Part shown: positions 1-6,435 of the stretch, piece by piece | Numbering within the stretch: position 1 is the stretch's first letter | How the letters are laid out: each line of letters opens with the position of its first letter | Assembly: GCA_025352485.1 (NCBI GenBank) | Contig: JANXTJ010000144.1 | Location: 1-21,174 of the forward strand | DNA: 21,174 nucleotides | Direction: 5' to 3' | Source of the DNA: Salinibacterium sp. | GTDB taxonomy: Bacteria > Actinomycetota > Actinomycetes > Actinomycetales > Microbacteriaceae | Translations under genes and position numbers: made by a program | The notes under the pieces: model-generated | Database searches by the model: none | The model's input: only the letters and a program-made list of their open reading frames with translations | What the model was told of the DNA's origin: nothing

Positions 1-265
1 CACCGAAGCCGTCGTCCCAGCCGACGCCGTCGGGTTCACGATGCTGCAGAAGCAGCTCGAGAGCCTGCTCGACTCGCTGTCAGAGCGCGAGGCCGGAGTG
101 ATCCGCATGCGCTTTGGTCTCGGCGACGGCATGCCCAAGACCCTCGACCAGATCGGTGACACGTTCGGCGTCACGCGCGAGCGGATCCGCCAGATCGAGT
201 CGAAGACTATGGCCAAGCTGCGCCACCCCTCGCGGTCGCAGTCGCTGCGCGATTACCTGGAGTAG
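1..265 (+). CDS. sigA: Principal RNA polymerase sigma factor (SigA/HrdB type), 3' end only
   Basis: This is the C-terminal 87 residues of a primary sigma-70 factor; the 5' part lies outside the window, and reading is in frame from base 2. Sigma factors of this group direct core RNA polymerase to housekeeping -10/-35 promoters. The visible part is region 4: a SEREAGVIRMRFGL segment, then the helix-turn-helix TLDQIGDTFGVTRERIRQIE that contacts the -35 element, then KLRHPSRSQSLRDYLE at the C terminus, which is nearly identical to the end of actinobacterial SigA/HrdB. The stop TAG is at 263-265, only 9 bases before the murT-like gene, so read-through transcription into the cell-wall genes is likely. 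An alternative group 2 sigma factor (SigB-like) cannot be excluded without regions 1-3, but the neighbours match the sigA locus of Micrococcales. Confidence 0.93.
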   Translation, partial: TEAVVPADAVGFTMLQKQLESLLDSLSEREAGVIRMRFGLGDGMPKTLDQIGDTFGVTRERIRQIESKTMAKLRHPSRSQSLRDYLE

Positions 266-274
266 GCCGACTCG

Positions 275-1516
275 GTGCGCTACACCTTCGCGATTCTCGT
301 TGGGCGCATGGTTCGGATGCTGGCGCGGCTGCGCAAAACCGGTGGCGGTTCGGCCGTACCGGGTCTGGTCGTCAATCGCCTTGCTCCGGGCTTTTTGGCG
401 TATGCCCTGACGTCACTTCCCGACGGGCTTGTCATCGTCAGTGGTTCTAGCGGGAAGTCCACGACGACGAAGATGCTCGTCGCGATCCTGCGCGACCAGG
501 GCGTCTCCGTTTTCACCAATCCGTCGACGGCGAATATTAGCCAGGGCATTACGTCGGCCCTTCTCGAAAAGGCGAATCTCGCCGGTCGTATCAGTGACCG
601 GGTCGCCGTTCTCGAGATGGATGAGGGGCACGGCGCGCTGCTCGCCCGGGCACTATCGCCGCATACGGTGGTGCTGACCAATGTCATGGTCGACCAGATC
701 GACCGCTTTTACGAGTCGGAGCAGGTCGGGGATTTGTTAGACCGCATCGCGGCGTGCGCGACAAGAAATCTGGTCTACAACGCTGATGATGCGCTGCTAC
801 TGGCCATCGCGGCCAAGGCCCCCAAGGGCGTAACAGCGATCGGCTATGGGGTGTCTGCATCCGTTCTTGCGCAGGCTCCGCGAGGTCTCGGTTACGCCGC
901 CCAGTCTCCGGAGCGGCTGGTAACTGGCACGGTCGTCACGGCGTCCGCGAGCAGGGCGGTTACCGTCAGCATCAATGGCGAGGCCCTCTCGCTCACCGCG
1001 CCTGCACGGGGCATTCACTATGCGGTGGATGCCGCTGCCGCGCTTGCCGCGGCCGCCGCGATCGTGGGGGCCGACTTTGACGCTGGCGCCGCCGCCGACA
1101 GCATCTCATCAATGGAGCCGGTCTTCGCACGCGGGGAGACGACGACGGTAAGCGGCGAACCGGTGGAGTTCGTGCTCGTACAGAACCCCGCAAGCTTTCA
1201 GCTCAACGTTGACGAGCTCGATCCCGCGCTCGACCAAGTGCTCATGGCGATCGGATCCGATGTGCGCGACCCCTCATACTTCTGGCCGGTAGACCTTTCC
1301 GCACTGCCTGCTGTGACCATTGCCTCTGGCTCCAAGGTGCACGAGCTCGCACTGCAGCTCGAGTATCAGGGGGTGACGATCGGTTCGATCGTGCCTGACC
1401 TGTCGACAGCCCTCGACATGTTTTTCGCACTTCCCGCCCCGGGGCGCGGTATCAAAACGGTCGTCTTCAGCGCTGACGCGATGCGTCGCACTCGCAGCCA
1501 TCTCGGTCTGGTGTGA
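275..1516 (+). CDS. murT: MurT-like Mur ligase (DUF1727 C-terminal domain), divergent form without zinc ribbon
   Basis: This 413-residue Mur ligase-family protein resembles MurT, which with GatD amidates the alpha-carboxyl of D-Glu in lipid II. A P-loop GSSGKSTTT is at about residues 57-65, an acidic LEMDEG stretch at 113-118, and the Mur-type TNVMVDQIDR at 135-144. The C-terminal DUF1727 region starts near residue 295. Several features depart from canonical MurT. The protein has a single cysteine (Cys161), so the four-cysteine zinc ribbon of the family is absent. The usual KNPxGF motif reads QNPASF (303-308). The DxSWxWD motif reads DPSYFWP (332-338). The conserved GxxNxxN before the alanine-rich helix reads GIHYAVD. 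The GTG start at 275 matches the family N terminus; no clear Shine-Dalgarno sequence is seen. The gatD-like gene follows after one base. The family assignment is firm; a change in reaction is inference. Confidence 0.85.
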   Translation: MRYTFAILVGRMVRMLARLRKTGGGSAVPGLVVNRLAPGFLAYALTSLPDGLVIVSGSSGKSTTTKMLVAILRDQGVSVFTNPSTANISQGITSALLEKANLAGRISDRVAVLEMDEGHGALLARALSPHTVVLTNVMVDQIDRFYESEQVGDLLDRIAACATRNLVYNADDALLLAIAAKAPKGVTAIGYGVSASVLAQAPRGLGYAAQSPERLVTGTVVTASASRAVTVSINGEALSLTAPARGIHYAVDAAAALAAAAAIVGADFDAGAAADSISSMEPVFARGETTTVSGEPVEFVLVQNPASFQLNVDELDPALDQVLMAIGSDVRDPSYFWPVDLSALPAVTIASGSKVHELALQLEYQGVTIGSIVPDLSTALDMFFALPAPGRGIKTVVFSADAMRRTRSHLGLV

Positions 1517-1517
1517 C

Positions 1518-2246
1518 GTGCTGAGAATCGTGTCTGTTATGCCCGACCTGCTTGATCTCAACGGGGATGCGCAGAATTGCCTGGTGCTCGCGCAACGAGC
1601 CCGTTGGGCGGGAATTGACGTGCGGGTCGAGACGATCGACGTCGGGGAGACCCCGGAGGGCGGCATCCCGCAACTGGTGGTGATTGGCTCGGGCTCTGAG
1701 GCAGGCATGCCCGCCGTTCTCGCCGGATTGCATGCTATCGAAGACACCCTGCGCTCGTGGGTGGATGAAGGAGTTCCGCTGCTCGCGGTGGGCACGGGGT
1801 GGGAGCTTCTCGCCGAATCCGTGCAGATCGAGGGCGGCTCGGTGTTGACCGGTCTCGGCATTTTCTCGGGCCGATCTGTGCCGGGCCGAAGGGTGAGCGA
1901 TGACCTCGTTGTCGAAACTCAGTTCGGCCGCATGATCGGCTTCGAGAACCATGCACGCCACTACCTGCCTGCTGCGGGCGCGAAGGGCCTTGGTACGGTG
2001 CTATACGGCGTCGGCAACGGGGGCGAGGTTCGACCCACGATCGAGGGAGAGCGGGTGGGCGCCAGCGTGGGGACGCACCTGCACGGGCCCATCCTCGCCA
2101 AGAACCCGGCACTCGCAGACCATCTGCTCGGCCTCGCTACCCAGGGCCGGTACGAGCCGTCCAGCCTCGCGACCGTGCGCGTCGACGAAATAGCGCGAGC
2201 CGCACGCAATGCGATCGCGGTGCGGCTCGGGCTTGAGGCTGAGTAG
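1518..2246 (+). CDS. gatD: GatD-like class I glutamine amidotransferase (CobB/CobQ type) lacking the catalytic cysteine
   Basis: This 242-residue protein is the expected partner of the preceding MurT-like ligase. Canonical GatD hydrolyses glutamine and channels ammonia to MurT. The fold markers are present: the N-terminal LNGDAQNCLVLAQRARW, the VVIGSGSE loop, IGFENHARHYL (about 138-148), and the C-terminal GTHLHGPILAKNPALADHL with the catalytic-type His189 (codon 2082-2084). The nucleophile elbow, normally VCGGYQLL, reads VGTGWELL here, so the catalytic Cys (Cys94 in S. aureus GatD) is Gly92, encoded by GGC at 1791-1793. The only cysteine is in the N-terminal segment at about residue 20. The reading frame is intact, so this is not a decayed gene. 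It probably no longer acts as a glutaminase and may be a structural or regulatory subunit. The GTG start at 1518 lies one base after the murT-like stop. Confidence 0.85.
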   Translation: MLRIVSVMPDLLDLNGDAQNCLVLAQRARWAGIDVRVETIDVGETPEGGIPQLVVIGSGSEAGMPAVLAGLHAIEDTLRSWVDEGVPLLAVGTGWELLAESVQIEGGSVLTGLGIFSGRSVPGRRVSDDLVVETQFGRMIGFENHARHYLPAAGAKGLGTVLYGVGNGGEVRPTIEGERVGASVGTHLHGPILAKNPALADHLLGLATQGRYEPSSLATVRVDEIARAARNAIAVRLGLEAE

Positions 2247-2247
2247 G

Positions 2248-2478
2248 TCAGACGCGCGACTCTTGCACGAGACGCGCCGACTCGTCGTGCCAGTTCAGGG
2301 CCGTCGGAAACAGCTTCTCTTTGAACTGGTTGCCGTGGTGTGCGCAGAACAGCAGGTCGCCGCTGTTCAGAGTCACCCGGATGTAGGCCTGGGCGCCGCA
2401 GGAGTCGCAGCGATCCATGGCGGACAGGGCGTAGTCGATCGCGCCAATGGGGCTGTCCTCGGTGGCGATCTGAGACAT
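2248..2478 (-). CDS. DUF7455 family small zinc-ribbon-like protein
   Basis: This 76-residue protein matches the short actinobacterial DUF7455 family that sits beside sigA and parE in many genomes. Its function is unknown. It has CDSC (about residues 24-27) and CAHHGNQF (about 45-52), which together look like a CxxC...CxxH metal site, and a conserved tail around LNWHDES. The ATG at 2478 was chosen over an in-frame ATG at 2490 because a GGAG lies six bases upstream of the former and nothing comparable precedes the latter. The gene is convergent with gatD: the two stop codons are separated by one base. It is divergent from parE, with which it shares a 226-bp intergenic region. Confidence 0.82.
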   Translation of the reverse strand: MSQIATEDSPIGAIDYALSAMDRCDSCGAQAYIRVTLNSGDLLFCAHHGNQFKEKLFPTALNWHDESARLVQESRV

Positions 2479-2516
2479 GTGCGGCTCCATTCTGTGGTTA
2501 TGCGCGAGTGCTTGCT

Positions 2517-2554
2517 CAATACAAGCATGCCCTCGCCGAAGCGAGCTCGTATTG
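2517..2554. repeat. Nested inverted repeat between DUF7455 and parE genes
   Basis: An outer 6-bp pair CAATAC (2517-2522) / GTATTG (2549-2554) encloses an inner perfect hairpin CTCGC-CGAA-GCGAG (2532-2545). It lies 39-76 bases upstream of the DUF7455 start and about 150 bases upstream of parE. It could be an operator or a 5'-UTR hairpin of the DUF7455 transcript. No family is recognised. Confidence 0.4.
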
Positions 2555-2661
2555 CGGGGTATTTCGCTGTACGCGTAGCTTGCGGCCCCCGTCAATGGCA
2601 GCGTGGGCGTGTCGCGCGCCGCCGCCGGGTGTCGGAGCACAGTCGCACGTCGGCCGGGACG

Positions 2662-2667
2662 TAGGCT
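2662..2667 (+). promoter_or_regulatory. Candidate -10 element of parE
   Basis: TAGGCT fits the actinobacterial TAnnnT -10 consensus and would start transcription near 2674, giving a leader of about 30 bases with the strong Shine-Dalgarno AGGGAG at 2694-2699. No convincing -35 element is seen at the expected spacing. The same hexamer occurs upstream of acnA. Confidence 0.4.
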
Positions 2668-2704
2668 TAACAATGGTCTATGGCCGGAAATCCAGGGAGT
2701 AAAC

Positions 2705-4816
2705 ATGTCCAGCGCTGACTACTCGGCGAGGCACCTTTCGGTGCTCGAGGGCCTCGAGGCCGTGCGCAAACGCCCGGGCATGTACATCGGGTCGACCGAT
2801 TCGCGCGGCCTCATGCACTGCCTCTGGGAGATCATCGACAACTCTGTTGATGAAGCTCTGGGCGGGCACGGTTCCGTGATTGGCGTCATCCTTCATCCCG
2901 ATGACAGCGTCGAGGTTCGGGATTGCGCGCGCGGTATTCCGGTAGACATCGAGCCGAAAACTGGTCTCACCGGGGTGGAGGTGGTCTTCACCAAGCTGCA
3001 CGCCGGCGGCAAGTTTGGCTCGGGATCGTACGCGGCATCCGGCGGCCTGCACGGGGTGGGGGCCTCCGTCGTGAACGCACTTTCGGAGCGCCTCGACGTC
3101 GAGGTCGACCGTGACGGTAAGACCTGGGCCATGTCGTTTCATCGTGGCGAGCCCGGTATTTTCGACGACCGCGGCGCACCCCCGACGCCGGACGCGCCGT
3201 TCAGCGCCTTTGTCGCCAATAGTGAGTTGCGAGTCGTCGGCAAAGTCGGCAAGAACGTGACCGGTACCCGGATTCGCTACTGGGCCGACCGGCAGATCTT
3301 CACAAAGGGAGCAGCCTTCCAGCGCGATGAACTACTCGACAGGCTGCGCCAAACCGCGTTTCTGGTGCCGAACCTGACGCTCGACCTGACCGATGAAACC
3401 GAGTTAGGCGCCGGTGCAGACGGGCCGCGCCGCGAACAGTTTCACTTCGATGGCGGCATCTCGGAGTTCGTGGAGCATCTTGCCCCCGATAACGGGCTCA
3501 CCGATACCTGGCGGATGACCGGCTCAGGCACCTTCGTCGAAACCGTTCCCGTGTTGCAACCGACAGGCGCAATGGTGCCGACCGAGTTGACCCGGGATTG
3601 CGAGGTCGACATAGCGCTGCGCTGGGGCACCGGCTACGACACGGTGTTCAAAAGTTTCGTCAACATCATCGCCACCCCCAAAGGCGGCACCCACCAGGCC
3701 GGCTTCGAGCAGGGGCTGCTGAAGTTCTTGCGCGCCCAGGTCGAACTCAATGCTCGGCGCCTCAAAGTCGGCACCGGGGCGAACAGCTCTGAGAAGCTCG
3801 AGAAGGATGACATGCTCGCCGGCCTGACGGCGGTGCTGACTGTGCGACTGCCCGAGCCGCAATTCGAGGGGCAGACCAAAGAGATCCTTGGCACACCGGC
3901 CGTGCGGAACATCGTCGCGAATGTGATTGCGACGACGATGGGGCAGCGGTTCGCGTCGACCAAGCGCGACGACAAAGCTCAGTCTGCGCTCGTGCTCGAC
4001 AAGATTGTCGCCGAAATGAAGTCGCGCATCTCAGCGCGTGCGCACAAGGAGACCCAGCGGCGCAAGAACGCGCTGGAGAGCTCGTCGCTGCCGGCGAAGC
4101 TCGTCGACTGTCGGTCTAACGATGTCGCCCACAGCGAGCTCTTCATCGTGGAGGGGGACTCCGCTCTCGGCACGGCGAAGCTGGCCCGAGACAGCGAGTA
4201 CCAGGCGTTGTTGCCGATCCGCGGCAAGATCCTCAACGTGCAGAAGGCCTCGGTCTCTGACATGCTCTCGAACACGGAGTGCGCCTCCATCATTCAGGTG
4301 ATCGGGGCGGGATCCGGCCGCAGCTTCGACATTGAGGCGCGACGCTACGACAAGGTCATCATCATGAGCGACGCGGATGTTGATGGTGCGCACATCCGCA
4401 CTCTGCTGTTGACCCTGTTCTTTCGCTACATGCCCGAGATGATCTCGCAGGGCAAGGTCTACGCGGCCGTGCCGCCCCTGCACCGCGTCATCGTGATGAA
4501 CCCGGGATCGAAGCCGAACGAAACGATCTACACCTACTCCGAGAAAGAGCTTGAGGGCGTGCTCACCGGGCTCAAGAGAAGCGGCAAGAAATACCAGGAC
4601 CCCATCCAGCGGTACAAGGGGCTCGGTGAAATGGATGCCGACCAACTCGCGACCACGACGATGGACCGCTCGCACCGAACGCTGCGCCGCGTCAACGCCC
4701 CGGACGCCGAACGCGCCGCCGCGGTATTTGAACTGTTGATGGGCAACGACGTCGCCCCGCGCAAAGAATTCATCATCGCGGGTAGCGGCATTGACCGAGA
4801 ACGGATCGACGTCTGA
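2705..4816 (+). CDS. parE: DNA topoisomerase IV subunit B (ParE; GyrB-like type II topoisomerase ATPase)
   Basis: This 703-residue ATPase subunit of topoisomerase IV pairs with ParC, encoded on the opposite strand downstream, to unlink daughter chromosomes. The GHKL ATP site shows WEIIDNSVDEALGG (residues 41-54, general base Glu42, Asn46), RDCARGIPV (72-80) and GGLHGVGASVVNALS (about 113-127). The TOPRIM domain has EGDSA (Glu483) and the metal-binding DADVDG (Asp556, Asp558, Asp560). QRYKGLGEMDADQL lies near the C terminus. LPIRGKILNVQKAS after EGDSA is typical of ParE rather than GyrB, and the length is near 700 as expected. The ATG at 2705 was chosen because it begins the conserved SADYSARHLSVLEGLEAVRKRPGMYIG region and has AGGGAG 5-10 bases upstream; upstream in-frame starts add non-conserved sequence. 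The stop TGA at 4814-4816 overlaps the putative start of the next gene. Confidence 0.96.
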   Translation: MSSADYSARHLSVLEGLEAVRKRPGMYIGSTDSRGLMHCLWEIIDNSVDEALGGHGSVIGVILHPDDSVEVRDCARGIPVDIEPKTGLTGVEVVFTKLHAGGKFGSGSYAASGGLHGVGASVVNALSERLDVEVDRDGKTWAMSFHRGEPGIFDDRGAPPTPDAPFSAFVANSELRVVGKVGKNVTGTRIRYWADRQIFTKGAAFQRDELLDRLRQTAFLVPNLTLDLTDETELGAGADGPRREQFHFDGGISEFVEHLAPDNGLTDTWRMTGSGTFVETVPVLQPTGAMVPTELTRDCEVDIALRWGTGYDTVFKSFVNIIATPKGGTHQAGFEQGLLKFLRAQVELNARRLKVGTGANSSEKLEKDDMLAGLTAVLTVRLPEPQFEGQTKEILGTPAVRNIVANVIATTMGQRFASTKRDDKAQSALVLDKIVAEMKSRISARAHKETQRRKNALESSSLPAKLVDCRSNDVAHSELFIVEGDSALGTAKLARDSEYQALLPIRGKILNVQKASVSDMLSNTECASIIQVIGAGSGRSFDIEARRYDKVIIMSDADVDGAHIRTLLLTLFFRYMPEMISQGKVYAAVPPLHRVIVMNPGSKPNETIYTYSEKELEGVLTGLKRSGKKYQDPIQRYKGLGEMDADQLATTTMDRSHRTLRRVNAPDAERAAAVFELLMGNDVAPRKEFIIAGSGIDRERIDV

Positions 4817-6393
4817 CGCCCGCGACAAACCGCCCGCGCGCCATCCCGGCGATCCCGGCGGTCCTCATCGTCACCCTGCTGGTCGGGGCGCTGACGGCAC
4901 TGGTCTTCTTGATACGAGCGGGCGACCCCACCGGGGGCAACTGGCCGGTCAGTTGGGAGCTCAACAACAGCGATAACGGCGTGCTCTTCCAATTCGTGCA
5001 GGATGTCGCCGCCGGCCGACCGCTCGACTGGAGCTTCTCCCCGCAGGTGTACGTCTTCCCTGAGCTGCCGATCAGCGCCCTCGCGTTCCTGCTGGCTGGC
5101 GGAAAAATCTACGGGTACTACGTCTTTGTCGCCGTGCTCAATAACGTGTTGTTGTTCTTGGCAATCTTCGGCGTGCTCATGATGCTTCATCGAACCCAGA
5201 CGGTCATCGCCGTGCTCGGTCGCGCCGCACTCGCCGCGCTGCCGTTGCTCGCACTGCCGCTGCTCGGGGGCAACGTGCTGCTCGCCTTCCAGCTGGCTCC
5301 CACCTATTACTTCGGCATGTACCTGATGGTTTTCGCGGCGCCAATGCTGCTTCTCGCCCGACGGCGCTCGGTGCAGGTGCTGATGGCCTGCGCCATTGTT
5401 CTTGCCGCGGCATCCAACCCGCTGGCGCTGGTCTTCGTGTTTCCGGCCTTCTTTGTCGTGCTCGTGGCGCGGGCGATCAAGCGCGGGCTACGGAACACAC
5501 TTCGCCCGGCCCTGTTCGCCGCGGCCCTCGTGGTGATTTCGCTCTTCGTGCGCCTCTTCGCCTTCGCCCCGTTACAGGGCACCTCGCCGCTGGCGTACAT
5601 GAACGTCACCGCATTCATCGCGCGTCTCCATGACCTCGGTTTCTACGTGGTACACCTCGCCGACGACCCGGCGAGTTGGTTCGCGACGGCCGTCGGTGCG
5701 ACCCTCGCGGTCGCCTGCCTGATTGGCGCGATCCTCGCCGTGCGCGACTACCTCAAGAGCCACCAGCCGCCCGACCACGATCTGGCGCTGCCGTATCTCG
5801 CCCTCGTGCCGCTGCTGGGTATCGCCACCACCTTCGTACTGCTGGTCACCAATCACCTGTATTTCTGGCTCGCGATCGTGGCACCGATCTGCATCGCGCT
5901 CATGGCGATACCGGGCCGTTGGGTGCGTGCGGCGCTTCCCGTGGGTGTCGCCGGTTTCGTCGTGCTCGCTCTCGCGACCGGTGCCGTGCCCAATCTGGCC
6001 TCCACCAGCACTTACTTCGGCTACCGCAGCAGCGAAACGCTGTGCCTCGATGAGAAGCTCCCCGCCGATGCGCACTTGGGCTACTCGACGTTCTCCGATG
6101 GCCGTCGTGTGTCGCTGACATCGACTCACCCGTTTCGGCTGACCTCGATCCTCGACACCGGACTGCCGTCGTTCTGGTTGACCAACCGTGCATACACTCG
6201 CCAGGACGGCGGGTCGTTCTTCTACATCAACCAACACGGGGGAGAGAAGCCGGTCGACGCCCGGCTGATCATCGGCCGGTTCGGCTTACCCGATTCGACC
6301 TTCAACTGCGGGGAGGGGCAGTCCGTGCTGGTGTACACCAGCCCCGCCGCCCTTCGCGCGATCACCGATTTTTACGCCCCCCAGCGCCCCTGA
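4813..6393 (+). CDS. Multi-pass integral membrane protein with C-terminal extracytoplasmic domain, function unknown
   Basis: This is a membrane protein of about 526 residues with roughly 11 hydrophobic segments and a soluble C-terminal region of about 130 residues. A loop after the first membrane helix holds GRPLDWSFSPQVYVFPELP before a run of helices. This layout resembles GT-C type glycosyltransferases and lipid-linked sugar transferases, but no diagnostic motif is clear, so no function is assigned. The C-terminal region has two cysteines (LCLDE and FNCGE) that could form a disulfide outside the membrane. The first ATG/GTG/TTG codon in frame is TTG 4909, but that would cut away a complete first membrane helix (AIPAIPAVLIVTLLVG and following). 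The reading frame with strong GC3 bias extends back to CTG 4813, which overlaps the parE stop as CTGA. I place the start there; it is unproven. Confidence 0.72.
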   Translation: MTPATNRPRAIPAIPAVLIVTLLVGALTALVFLIRAGDPTGGNWPVSWELNNSDNGVLFQFVQDVAAGRPLDWSFSPQVYVFPELPISALAFLLAGGKIYGYYVFVAVLNNVLLFLAIFGVLMMLHRTQTVIAVLGRAALAALPLLALPLLGGNVLLAFQLAPTYYFGMYLMVFAAPMLLLARRRSVQVLMACAIVLAAASNPLALVFVFPAFFVVLVARAIKRGLRNTLRPALFAAALVVISLFVRLFAFAPLQGTSPLAYMNVTAFIARLHDLGFYVVHLADDPASWFATAVGATLAVACLIGAILAVRDYLKSHQPPDHDLALPYLALVPLLGIATTFVLLVTNHLYFWLAIVAPICIALMAIPGRWVRAALPVGVAGFVVLALATGAVPNLASTSTYFGYRSSETLCLDEKLPADAHLGYSTFSDGRRVSLTSTHPFRLTSILDTGLPSFWLTNRAYTRQDGGSFFYINQHGGEKPVDARLIIGRFGLPDSTFNCGEGQSVLVYTSPAALRAITDFYAPQRP

Positions 6394-6423
6394 CTCTTCC
6401 ATCACTGGTTCATCGGCGCTGTC

Positions 6424-6429
6424 TATGAT
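6424..6429 (+). promoter_or_regulatory. Candidate -10 element for a leaderless esterase transcript
   Basis: TATGAT, a near-perfect -10 hexamer, ends six bases before the ATG at 6436, so transcription would begin at or next to the start codon. No Shine-Dalgarno sequence precedes the gene. No good -35 element is seen 16-18 bases upstream. Confidence 0.55.
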
Positions 6430-6435
6430 CCCGAT

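Noticed and set aside
1735..2112. Possibility that the GatD-like cysteine loss reflects a frameshift or gene decay.
   Set aside because: Conserved motifs before and after the elbow stay in one frame and the length is normal, so the change is a substitution rather than decay.
2603..2704. Longer parE start at 2603.
   Set aside because: The added 34 residues are not conserved, and AGGGAG is correctly placed for ATG 2705.
4909..4911. TTG 4909 as the start of the membrane protein.
   Set aside because: It would remove a clear N-terminal membrane helix encoded in frame just upstream with coding-type GC3.
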